Of a stretch of 23,572 nucleotides of DNA, positions 15,033 through 22,614 are shown in pieces (the first letter of the stretch is position 1; each line of letters opens with the position of its first letter). Both the position numbers and the translations under genes were made by a program. This stretch comes from Bacteroidota bacterium (lineage in GTDB: Bacteria > Bacteroidota > Bacteroidia > Flavobacteriales > Weeksellaceae): the NCBI GenBank assembly GCA_023388015.1, contig JAEWHB010000146.1, forward strand, positions 1 through 23,572, in the 5' to 3' direction. The notes beneath the pieces were generated by a model. That model did not search any database. It was not told where the DNA came from and saw nothing but the letters and a program-made list of their open reading frames with translations.

Positions 15033-16478
15033 ATGAAATACAAAATATTTTCTCTGATCCTGCTCATCTTCCTTACCGGATGTAAAAATGATGATGACAA
15101 CGGACTTGCGCCTTCGGTTTCTGCCAATGATTTTGTGTGGAAAGCAATGAATCTTTGGTATTATTGGCAGGCCGATGTTCCCGACCTAGCCGATGATAGA
15201 TTTTCGTCTGACGGCGAATACAATTCTTTTCTGAATTCGCAGCAAACAGACGAACTCTTTTTCAATCTTTTGTATGATTATGGAAATACCGACCGTTTTT
15301 CGTGGATTGTGAATGATTACCATGATTTGGATAATGCTTTTGCCGGAATCAATAAAACCTTCGGGATGAAATACGGATTGGTTTATGAGCAAGCCAATTC
15401 CAGTCAGGTTTTTGGGTACATACAATACGTTCTTCCCAATTCTCCTGCTTCCACAGCTGGATTGCAACGAGGCGATATTTTTACGAGAATCAACGGAATT
15501 CAGCTTACCGACCAGAATTATTCTCAATTACTAGCTGAAAATTCTGCGACTTTTGGGTTGGGGTATATTGAAAACGGACAGGTTTTCGATGGAGATCAAC
15601 AAATTTCGATTACCAAAGTTCAAATGCAGGAAAATCCTGTGCATCACAGCGAAGTGATTACGGTGGCTTCAAAGAAAATCGGTTATTTGGTTTACAACGG
15701 TTTCCGCGCTAATTTCAACGATGAATTAAACGATGCAATCGGACAGTTAAAAGCGCAGGGAATTACATATCTAGTGCTGGATTTGCGTTACAACGGCGGA
15801 GGATCGGTTCAGACTTCGGCGTATCTGGGAAGTATGATTACGGGACAATTTAACCAACAGGATTTTACCCGATTGACTTTCAATGCCAAAACTTCCAATA
15901 ATAATATGACTTACAAATTTGAATCTCAAGGAAAGATTTATAACGACAATTTGGAAGAAAATGGAAGCTTTACGATTCAACAATTAAATCTGAATAAATT
16001 ATATGTGTTGACCACAAGTAATTCAGCTTCGGCAAGCGAAATGCTCATCAGCTGTCTGCGTCCTTACATCGACGTGGTTACCATCGGCACCAAAACGTAT
16101 GGAAAAACGGTAGGTTCGATTACTTTGTATGATTCGCCACAGGATTTCTATACTACAAACGAAAATGTAAATCCTGCTCACACATGGGCGATGCAACCGA
16201 TTGTTTTTGATTATAAAAATTCACAAAATCAGTCGAGTCCGAGCTTTGGAATTGTGCCCAATCAGGAAATAAACGAAATTCAGTTTTTGGAAGATTTATT
16301 GCCTTTTGGCGATCCGAACGAACCTTTGCTTTCAACGGCTATTTCGATGATTGCAACTCCGAAAAATGCACCTTTGTTGGTTCCGAATTTCCATTCGGTT
16401 TTGTTCAAAACCTCGCAGAATTTGGAGAAATTCGGTACGGAAATGTATTTGGATAAAGGATTTAACATAAATCGGTAG
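15033..16478 (+). CDS. S41 family C-terminal-processing peptidase lipoprotein with PDZ domain
   Basis: Lipobox FLTGC (Cys17) followed by KNDDDNG, suggesting surface or outer-membrane placement. A N-terminal helical region is followed by a PDZ domain (about 120-190: GYIQYVLPNSPASTAGLQRG). The S41 core has LDLRYNGGGSVQ and the catalytic pair Ser333 (SNSASASE) and Lys358 (TKTYGKTVG). Their 25-residue spacing equals that of the Ser/Lys dyad of E. coli Tsp, so the enzyme should be active. Many Bacteroidota carry such lipoproteins; substrates are generally unknown. It is transcribed divergently from the small lipoprotein/zinc peptidase pair. Confidence 0.92.
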   Translation: MKYKIFSLILLIFLTGCKNDDDNGLAPSVSANDFVWKAMNLWYYWQADVPDLADDRFSSDGEYNSFLNSQQTDELFFNLLYDYGNTDRFSWIVNDYHDLDNAFAGINKTFGMKYGLVYEQANSSQVFGYIQYVLPNSPASTAGLQRGDIFTRINGIQLTDQNYSQLLAENSATFGLGYIENGQVFDGDQQISITKVQMQENPVHHSEVITVASKKIGYLVYNGFRANFNDELNDAIGQLKAQGITYLVLDLRYNGGGSVQTSAYLGSMITGQFNQQDFTRLTFNAKTSNNNMTYKFESQGKIYNDNLEENGSFTIQQLNLNKLYVLTTSNSASASEMLISCLRPYIDVVTIGTKTYGKTVGSITLYDSPQDFYTTNENVNPAHTWAMQPIVFDYKNSQNQSSPSFGIVPNQEINEIQFLEDLLPFGDPNEPLLSTAISMIATPKNAPLLVPNFHSVLFKTSQNLEKFGTEMYLDKGFNINR

Positions 16479-16485
16479 TTTACAC

Positions 16486-16493
16486 TATCTTTG
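16486..16493 (+). promoter_or_regulatory. -7 promoter element for the GNAT-like gene
   Basis: TATCTTTG, an exact TAnnTTTG match, lies 9 bases before the ATG at 16503. Transcription would start almost at the start codon, giving a nearly leaderless mRNA. The TTG inside this box is in frame with the gene but is better explained as promoter than as a start codon. Confidence 0.6.
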
Positions 16494-16502
16494 CCGACCG
16501 TT

Positions 16503-17627
16503 ATGAGTATCGAAATCAAAGAAATCCACTCTCAGAGAGAACTTAGAGACTTTGTAAAATTCCAGATGGATTTATACAAAGGAAATCCCTATTTCGTCCC
16601 CGGACTTCTCGTTGAAGAAGTAAACAGTCTGGACGTTTCAAAAAATCCGGCATTCAAACATGCGACGGCTCGCTATTTTCTGGCTTATAAAGACGGACGA
16701 ATTGCCGGGCGAATCGCTGCCCTCATCAATTTAGTAGAAGTAAATGAACTGGAAGTCAAAAAGATGCGTTTCGGATGGTGGGATGTGATTGACGATATTG
16801 AAGTTACAAAAGCGCTTTTTGCCAAAGTTGAAGAAGTCGGACGGGAAAACGGACTCCGTTTTATGGAAGGCCCGATGGGTGCCACCAATCTTGAAAAAGC
16901 CGGATTACTTACCTACGGATTTGACCGTTTGGCTACTGCAATCGGACAATACAATTACGATTATTACCAAAAACATCTGGAAGAACTCGGATTTGTAAAG
17001 GAGAAAGAATGGGTGGAACAATTTCTTACGGTTCCCGAATCCATTCCCGACAAAATCTATGAATTCGCGCGACTCGTAACCGAACGCTACGGACTGAAAT
17101 TATTGCATTTCAAAAATTCAAAAGAAATGCAACCTTACATAAAACCGGTTTTTGATTTGCTGGAAGAATCCTACCAAGAACTGGAAACTTTTGTTCCGAT
17201 TACCGAAGAACAAAAAGAATTTTACGCCAAAAAATATTCGACCATTCTCAATCCGGATTTTATTTCGTTCATCGAAGACGGAAACGGGGATTTATGCGCT
17301 TTTGCCATTACCATGCCTTCATTTGCAAAGGCTTTACAAAAAGCAAAAGGTAAGTTTTTGCCGTTTGGATGGTATCATTTAATGAAAGCTCAGAAAAAGA
17401 ACGATACAGTTGAATTTGTTTTGATTGGCGTGCATCCGAAATACCAGAAAAAAGGCATCACGTCCATCATTTTCAAGGATATGTTTGAAACATTTACCAA
17501 ACACAATATCAAATACTTGGAAACGAATCCTGAACTGGAAGATAACCAAAGCGTTCAGGCATTATGGACCGATTACAATCCTGTTTTACACAAAAGAAGA
17601 AAGACTTTCAGGAAAGACATCAGTTAA
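16503..17627 (+). CDS. GNAT-fold protein of unknown substrate
   Basis: A 374-residue cytoplasmic protein. The N-terminal half has RELRDFVKFQMDLYKGNPYF, FLAYKDGRIAGRIAALIN and RFMEGPMGATNLEKAGLLTYG. The C-terminal half contains the GNAT acyl-CoA motif A, VEFVLIGVHPKYQKKGITSI, followed by the expected helix. This two-domain pattern is common in Bacteroidota and resembles the YghO-like group. The acyl donor and acceptor are unknown. I chose ATG 16503 over the in-frame TTG at 16491 because the latter lies within the promoter element. It is convergent with apt, with only a 23-base gap. Confidence 0.82.
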   Translation: MSIEIKEIHSQRELRDFVKFQMDLYKGNPYFVPGLLVEEVNSLDVSKNPAFKHATARYFLAYKDGRIAGRIAALINLVEVNELEVKKMRFGWWDVIDDIEVTKALFAKVEEVGRENGLRFMEGPMGATNLEKAGLLTYGFDRLATAIGQYNYDYYQKHLEELGFVKEKEWVEQFLTVPESIPDKIYEFARLVTERYGLKLLHFKNSKEMQPYIKPVFDLLEESYQELETFVPITEEQKEFYAKKYSTILNPDFISFIEDGNGDLCAFAITMPSFAKALQKAKGKFLPFGWYHLMKAQKKNDTVEFVLIGVHPKYQKKGITSIIFKDMFETFTKHNIKYLETNPELEDNQSVQALWTDYNPVLHKRRKTFRKDIS

Positions 17628-17650
17628 TTCAAGGAGTAAGAATTTAGTTT

Positions 17651-18181
17651 TTAATAACTTACCAAACTTTGGATATCTGAAGTAAATCCGTTTAATTTTT
17701 CTTTTCCGTTGAGGAAAGTCAAATCTGCAATAAAACTGAATTGAGAAACTATTCCTCCGCATTTCTCAATTAATTTCGCTGTGGCTTCGGCTGTTCCGCC
17801 TGTCGCCAACACATCGTCATGGATCAGGAATTTCATTCCTTTTTGGATGTATTGCGGTTGAACTTCAATGGTTGCGGTTCCGTATTCCAAATCATAAGAT
17901 TCCGCAATTGTAGGCGGCGGAAGTTTTCCCTGTTTTCTAATCAAAATGAACGGCAGATTCAGTTTTTGGGCAATCATAATTCCGAAAAGAAATCCTCGGC
18001 TTTCAATTCCACAAACGGCATCAATTTTTCCGGCCGAAAAGTCCGCAAAAGCTTCTACAATTTCGTTGCACAGTTCAGGATTTTGAAACAAAGTCGTAAT
18101 GTCTTTGTACTGAATTTCGGGTTTTGGGAAGTCTGGTACGCGCGCAATGTTCTGGTCAATTCTTTCGGCTAATGCGTTCAT
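17651..18181 (-). CDS. apt: Adenine phosphoribosyltransferase
   Basis: Salvages adenine with PRPP to AMP. The PRPP-binding motif FLIHDDVLATGGTA (Asp122/Asp123) is present, as are GIESRGFLFG (58-67), IRKQGKLPPP (81-90) and a long N-terminal hood (PDFPKPEIQYKDITTLF) typical of type I Apt. Length 176 is normal. It starts 45 bases after the aminotransferase gene on the same strand, a gap with low-complexity AACTC-rich sequence and no clear promoter. Co-transcription with the upstream cluster is likely but not certain. Confidence 0.96.
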   Translation of the reverse strand: MNALAERIDQNIARVPDFPKPEIQYKDITTLFQNPELCNEIVEAFADFSAGKIDAVCGIESRGFLFGIMIAQKLNLPFILIRKQGKLPPPTIAESYDLEYGTATIEVQPQYIQKGMKFLIHDDVLATGGTAEATAKLIEKCGGIVSQFSFIADLTFLNGKEKLNGFTSDIQSLVSY

Positions 18182-18226
18182 GAGTTGCGAGTTATGGGTT
18201 TTTAGTTTTATGTTATTTTTTCGAAA

Positions 18227-19417
18227 TCAAATTTCGTCTAAAACATTTAGAATAATTTCACATCCTTCTTTGATTTCTTCTTTCGAAATCGTCAATGGCG
18301 GTGTAATTCTCAGATTTTGAATACTGTACATCAGCCAAAACAAAATCAGTCCATTGTCCATACATCGGGCGGCAACTTCCAATGCGTATTCTTCCGATTC
18401 TAATTCCGGAGCGAGCATCAGTCCGCGACCGTGAACCGCTTTGATTTTAGGATGAACCAATAATTCCCTGAATAATTTTTCCTTTTTTTCCACCTGATTT
18501 ATCAATTCGGATTCCAGCAATTCTTCAAGCGTAGCCAAAGCAGCAGCAGCAATTACGGGATTTCCGCCAAACGTGGTAATATGTCCCAGACTCGGATTAT
18601 GTGAAAGGCAATCCATAATTTCTGCACTGGCCGTAAAAGCACCAATTGGCATTCCGCTTGCCATTCCTTTTCCCATCACGAGAACATCTGGCACCATGTC
18701 ATAATGCTCAAAAGCGAATAATTTACCAGTTCTGCCAAATCCGGGTTGAATTTCATCCAGAATTAATAAGGCACCGACTTCTTGACAACGTTGTTTAAGT
18801 TTTTTCAGGTAATTATTTTGCGGCAAACGAAATCCGGACGCGCCCTGAATGGTTTCCACTACAACGCCTGCGGTTTTATTCGTAATTTTTTCTAAATCTT
18901 CTTCAGAATTGAATTCAATGAAGTTAATCATCGGTAAAAGCGGCCGGAATGCACGCTTCTTCTCCTCTCTTCCTGCCAAACTGAGCGAACCTTGTGTATT
19001 GCCATGATAAGCATTTTTGCAGGCAATGATTTCTTCTCTGCCGGTAGAGCGTTTGGCCAGTTTCATCGATGCTTCAATGGCTTCTGTCCCGGAGTTTACA
19101 AGATAAGTAGTGTCGAGCGGTTCGGGCAAAACTTCTGCCAGCATTTGGCAAAGCCGTACTGGTTTTTCCTGGGCATATTCGCCGTAAACCATTACGTGAA
19201 GATGTTTGTCAGCTTGTTCTTTTATTTCTTTTATTACGCGCGGATGTGAATGTCCGAGTGTGTTGGCAGAAACGCCTGCTGCAAAATCCAAGTAAGCTTT
19301 CCCGTCCTTGCCGTAAACATAAGAACCTTTTGCATAATCGACTTCAAATCCGGAAGCAAATTTTGTGGTTTTTGCCTGATATTTAAAAAAGTCTTTCCTT
19401 AAATCTTGTGAATTCAT
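18227..19417 (-). CDS. Class III PLP-dependent aminotransferase
   Basis: A fold-type I aminotransferase of the acetylornithine/ornithine/GABA group. It shows LDFAAGVSANTLGHSHP, LVNSGTEAIEASMKLAKR, KNAYHGNTQGSLSL, the PLP ring Asp221 (LLILDEIQPGFGRTG) and Schiff-base Lys250 (VMGKGMASGMPIGA), then HITTFGGNPV. Substrate cannot be fixed from sequence. It is not in an arginine operon, so argD is not assigned. Instead its start codon overlaps the stop of the upstream lipoprotein gene (TAATG), indicating translational coupling to the fur-ostA set. Confidence 0.93.
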   Translation of the reverse strand: MNSQDLRKDFFKYQAKTTKFASGFEVDYAKGSYVYGKDGKAYLDFAAGVSANTLGHSHPRVIKEIKEQADKHLHVMVYGEYAQEKPVRLCQMLAEVLPEPLDTTYLVNSGTEAIEASMKLAKRSTGREEIIACKNAYHGNTQGSLSLAGREEKKRAFRPLLPMINFIEFNSEEDLEKITNKTAGVVVETIQGASGFRLPQNNYLKKLKQRCQEVGALLILDEIQPGFGRTGKLFAFEHYDMVPDVLVMGKGMASGMPIGAFTASAEIMDCLSHNPSLGHITTFGGNPVIAAAALATLEELLESELINQVEKKEKLFRELLVHPKIKAVHGRGLMLAPELESEEYALEVAARCMDNGLILFWLMYSIQNLRITPPLTISKEEIKEGCEIILNVLDEI

Positions 19418-20040
19418 TACAAAACGAGCAATAAAACAGCTGCACCACCGGCAACATACGCACCTACTGTGATCAAATCGGAATAAGGTTTTGAAAATCT
19501 TCTTTCCAGCAAGGCTTGTTCGTCAATTTGATCCATGTGAAATCTCAAAACTTTTTTAGGTTTCCGTAAAATATGTGAAACCAGTGTATCTCCTTCCCAC
19601 TGATCAGCCTGGATTTTATATTGTTTCCCATCGGCTGTGATTTTATAATATTTATTAGGTTGGATTTTGATTTTGAGACTATCTACATTCCCAGATGGCG
19701 AACCTTTTTCAATAGAAATTGCTTCCAAACTCTGTTTTGAATCATCAACTACGGGCTGGCTTCTGGATAGTGACATTCCATTGGGATTTTCTTTAGATTG
19801 ATTCTTTAATTCTTCCAATTTCATTTTTTCAATATCACCTTCCGTCATGTTATCAGTAGGCTTACTTCTTTCAAATGAACCTTTGGGTGTAGTTGGGCTA
19901 CTTAATCTTGCGGAGGGTGATTTTTGGGCTCCCAGACCATTTGTTGTTTCTTTCAATTCCTTAAATTCATAAGGCTTATAAATATAACAACTTGATAAAA
20001 CGAATAAAAAGGGCAGTAAAAAATATTTAAATGTTTTCAT
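19417..20040 (-). CDS. Lipoprotein with C-terminal hydrophobic segment
   Basis: A 207-residue protein with lipobox VLSSC (Cys18), then about 95 residues of Ser/Pro/Lys-rich, probably unstructured linker. A small beta-rich unit follows (about 127-172: NKYYKITADGKQYKIQADQW then EGDTLVSHILRKPKKVLRFH). It ends in a hydrophobic stretch (SDLITVGAYVAGGAAVLLLVL) that reaches the last residue. Such a double anchor, lipid at the N-terminus and a hydrophobic tail at the C-terminus, is unusual. I do not recognise a named family. It sits between ostA-like and aminotransferase genes and shares one base with the latter. Confidence 0.82.
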   Translation of the reverse strand: MKTFKYFLLPFLFVLSSCYIYKPYEFKELKETTNGLGAQKSPSARLSSPTTPKGSFERSKPTDNMTEGDIEKMKLEELKNQSKENPNGMSLSRSQPVVDDSKQSLEAISIEKGSPSGNVDSLKIKIQPNKYYKITADGKQYKIQADQWEGDTLVSHILRKPKKVLRFHMDQIDEQALLERRFSKPYSDLITVGAYVAGGAAVLLLVL

Positions 20041-20098
20041 TATGCATTAGGTTTTCAATCTTCCTATTTGATTGGTAAAAATACTAATCTAAAACGGA

Positions 20099-21958
20099 TT
20101 ATTCTTCATTTTCTTTTGCTTGTTCATCAGAAACTAGATCAGATAAATTTACGGCATCTGGTTCTTCTGTTTCTTGCGAATCGGTTTGAGTATTATTTAA
20201 ATTTAATATTTCCTTCAGATCAATTCTTTCTCTTTCAGCTGTTTCGGTAGAATTCTCTTTAATTCTTACTTCCAGATATTCGGGCGGATCATCAAAAATA
20301 TCCTGCCATCGGTGCATCATTTCATCACCCCTCCATTTGAAATCTTTTAGATAACGAGAAGTTTCAGGAAGTTTAGATTCAGGATAAAGTTTGGAAGTTG
20401 CTTGGATCCGGCAAGCCAAAACATCGACTTGGTTACCGTTTATTTCAGCTTCTATGATACCACAATCCGATGTATTGATTCCGATTCTCTCTTTGGTTTG
20501 GGTCTTTTCGTCTTCATCATCCACAAAATTTATGGCTTGTGCATTTTCATGAACTTCAACCAGATTCAGTTTGTTGTTCAGGAAATATCCGGTCATAAAT
20601 TTACCTTTTACCTGATTGAATTCTTTGTCATTCAGCGAATCTACTTTGGAAATGGCAAATGAATTATTGAAAACCCGTACCGAATCCATCATTTCTTTTA
20701 CGGGATTATTATAAGAATAAATCGTGTCACCGGTAATTTGTTGTTCGCCCGACCACATAATTGGATCGCGGAAAAATTTCATCAAACCGTTGGTTTCATT
20801 ATAAAAAATAGAATCCGATTTCCCCTGTGCATTACTTTTGAAATAACGGGCATTGAAATAAGCTTTCAAAACTCTGGTGGAATCTTTTCGCTGAACTGCC
20901 ATGATGGTATCGGCATGAAAATAAAGCGAATCGGTTGAAAAAGCTTTGACGGCATAGGCATTTCCGGTCACGTAAGCAGAATCAAGTTCCCGAAAGGCTT
21001 CGCCATATTCGCCTCTGATGAAACGTTTCTCTTCGGGATCATCGATTAGAACATTACCTTTTGCCCAACCATAACCAGTTTTATCGTTGAAATACATTTC
21101 GTCGCCATGCAATTCTTTTCCGTCCCTATAAACTGTGGAGCGTTTCTTCAGAAAAGCTTCGCCGGTACGTTTGTTAAAAGTTCCGCCGCCTTCGGGCATT
21201 AAAATATAATTTCTTGGATTTTTACGGTCTGTGATGGTAGTGCGTCCGATGAAATCCGTCACATCGGTCGCCTGATTCATTATCATTTTATCGGAATTAA
21301 TTCGATAATCCGGTGTTTCGATGGTCGTATTCCGGTCGAAATCAATAGTTTTCGTATTGGAATTATACACCAGAATTTGGGTATGCGTTACGGTTCCGTC
21401 ACTTCCCCGAATGATGGCTCCCTGATCGGTTCTGGCAATGCCGGTTTTGCGGTCATACACCATGTAGGGCGTTTCAATCCGCTGGCTTGGATCCACCATC
21501 ACTACATTGCCGGAAGCTATTGCAACATCGGTCACACGATTGTATTCCACGTAATCCGCAAAAAGTTCTGATTTGGAATCTTTCATATGGACGCGGTCAA
21601 AAGCTTTGGCTATTTTTGTATTTCCATCGTATTCCAGACTGTCGGACGTCATGGAAACCGTATCATTGATCATGCGGACATTGGACCATGCCCGGAAAAA
21701 ATTTTCTTTCTGATAATAAACTGCGCTGTCACTATACAGACGTGTGCCATCATGTTCAAAACCAACTTTTCCGTAAGCGAAATGATTGCCTTCAAATTTT
21801 TCAGGGTCAACCCGCATCACGTCGGAATGCAAGTGTTTAATTTTTTTCACAGGTGGATTTTGACTTCCGGGACGGGTTTGTCCGAAGGTCAGAATTCCTA
21901 AAAAAAGGATGAGAAAAACCGATAAGAATTTCAGTCGTTTATTGATTTCTTCTGCCAT
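20099..21958 (-). CDS. OstA-like (LptA/LptD N-terminal fold) protein
   Basis: A signal peptide (FLSVFLILFLGILTFGQ) is followed by a long run of beta-jellyroll repeats of the OstA/LptA type: RLYSDSAVYYQKENFFRAWS, SMTSDSLEYDG, SELFADYVEYN, RINSDKMIMN, ELHGDEMYFND, SLYFHADTIMA and QITGDTIYSY. These [S/A]D-x-aromatic periods are the family hallmark; the protein likely binds or bridges lipopolysaccharide in the periplasm. At 619 residues it is about three times LptA and lacks an LptD-like barrel. The C-terminal 100 residues are charged and rich in Glu/Asp/Asn. It overlaps the upstream Fur-family gene by 20 bases. Confidence 0.88.
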   Translation of the reverse strand: MAEEINKRLKFLSVFLILFLGILTFGQTRPGSQNPPVKKIKHLHSDVMRVDPEKFEGNHFAYGKVGFEHDGTRLYSDSAVYYQKENFFRAWSNVRMINDTVSMTSDSLEYDGNTKIAKAFDRVHMKDSKSELFADYVEYNRVTDVAIASGNVVMVDPSQRIETPYMVYDRKTGIARTDQGAIIRGSDGTVTHTQILVYNSNTKTIDFDRNTTIETPDYRINSDKMIMNQATDVTDFIGRTTITDRKNPRNYILMPEGGGTFNKRTGEAFLKKRSTVYRDGKELHGDEMYFNDKTGYGWAKGNVLIDDPEEKRFIRGEYGEAFRELDSAYVTGNAYAVKAFSTDSLYFHADTIMAVQRKDSTRVLKAYFNARYFKSNAQGKSDSIFYNETNGLMKFFRDPIMWSGEQQITGDTIYSYNNPVKEMMDSVRVFNNSFAISKVDSLNDKEFNQVKGKFMTGYFLNNKLNLVEVHENAQAINFVDDEDEKTQTKERIGINTSDCGIIEAEINGNQVDVLACRIQATSKLYPESKLPETSRYLKDFKWRGDEMMHRWQDIFDDPPEYLEVRIKENSTETAERERIDLKEILNLNNTQTDSQETEEPDAVNLSDLVSDEQAKENEE

Positions 21959-22382
21959 AAAAATAAAGGGAATGGCTATCTACTTTTATGCCAAAAACTT
22001 CTTCGATAGTCGCTTTGATTGTCTGGATCCGAGGATCGCAAAACTCAATCACTTCACCGGTATCTGAAAGGATAATATGGTCGTGTTGTTTATCAAAATA
22101 TGATTTTTCGTAATGTGCCTGTTGATCTCCGAACTGATGTTTGCGCACCAATTTGGCGTCAAGCAGTAGTTCAATGGTATTGTACAAAGTAGCACGGCTC
22201 ACACGGTATTTTTTGTCTTTCATCATGATGTAAAGACGGTCAATATCAAAATGTTCATCGGTCGAATAGATTTCTTCCAGAATTGCATAACGCTCAGGCG
22301 TTTTCCTGTGCCCATGTTCTTCAAGAAAATGGGTAAAAACCTGTTTTACTACTTCGTAATTTTTTTGTTTTACATCATCCAT
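21939..22382 (-). CDS. Fur-family metal/peroxide-responsive repressor
   Basis: A 147-residue protein with the Fur winged helix (GHRKTPERYAILEEIYSTDE, RVSRATLYNTIELLLDAKLV) and the metal-binding C-terminal part. Candidate ligands are His44 (EHFDIDRLY), His90 (AHYEK), His100/His102 (QHDHIIL) and Glu113 (EVIEF). The usual CxxC after HDH, which holds structural zinc, is replaced by LSDTG; only Cys115 remains. Whether it senses iron, zinc or peroxide (Fur, Zur or PerR) cannot be decided. Its ATG lies 21 bases from a near-consensus -7 box and two palindromes. It heads the OstA-like operon with an overlapping stop. Confidence 0.92.
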   Translation of the reverse strand: MDDVKQKNYEVVKQVFTHFLEEHGHRKTPERYAILEEIYSTDEHFDIDRLYIMMKDKKYRVSRATLYNTIELLLDAKLVRKHQFGDQQAHYEKSYFDKQHDHIILSDTGEVIEFCDPRIQTIKATIEEVFGIKVDSHSLYFYGRRNQ

Positions 22383-22403
22383 AACCTTTCAACAAAGTTT
22401 TGG

Positions 22404-22439
22404 TAAAGATAGTTCTAAATTTAGAGATTTGAAAATCTC
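22404..22439 (-). promoter_or_regulatory. Promoter and palindromic operator of the Fur-family operon
   Basis: On the minus strand TATCTTTA (22404-22411) is one base off TAnnTTTG. Just upstream lie a perfect 12-bp palindrome TCTAAATTTAGA (22414-22425) and an overlapping inverted repeat GAGATTT-GA-AAATCTC (22424-22439). They fill the -10 to -35 spacer. AT-rich palindromes there suit Fur/PerR binding, so autoregulation is likely but inferred. Confidence 0.5.
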
Positions 22440-22606
22440 GAATTAGTGTTAATTTTTTTGGGTTGATATAGTAGGAATACTTTTATTCTCAACACATAGT
22501 TTATTTTTTGAATACCGAACAATGAGCGAGTATAGTGATCCTAACATTTTTTCTTTTTATAATTTGAAAGTCTTAATTCTTGATACTTAAATCTTAATAC
22601 TTTTCG
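22440..22606. other. Gene-free spacer between the Fur-family operon and the helicase promoter
   Basis: Together with the promoter, operator and leader entries this covers the 415-base gap between two divergent genes. The text is AT-rich, with CTTAAT/ACTTAAA words near 22570-22600 like the degenerate repeats elsewhere. A 22-codon ORF at about 22521 has no supporting signal. I see no RNA gene. Confidence 0.5.
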
Positions 22607-22614
22607 TACTTTTG
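22607..22614 (+). promoter_or_regulatory. -7 promoter element for the helicase gene
   Basis: TACTTTTG, an exact TAnnTTTG match, 183 bases before the helicase ATG. A TTG at 22580-22582 is 24 bases upstream, slightly longer than the usual spacer. Confidence 0.55.

Noticed and set aside
18227..19417. Assignment as argD (acetylornithine aminotransferase)
   Set aside because: Family match is good but substrate residues cannot be judged by eye and no arginine genes are nearby, so only the class is given.
22521..22589. 22-codon ORF before the helicase promoter
   Set aside because: It lies upstream of the best promoter, is very short, and sits in repeat-like AT-rich text.
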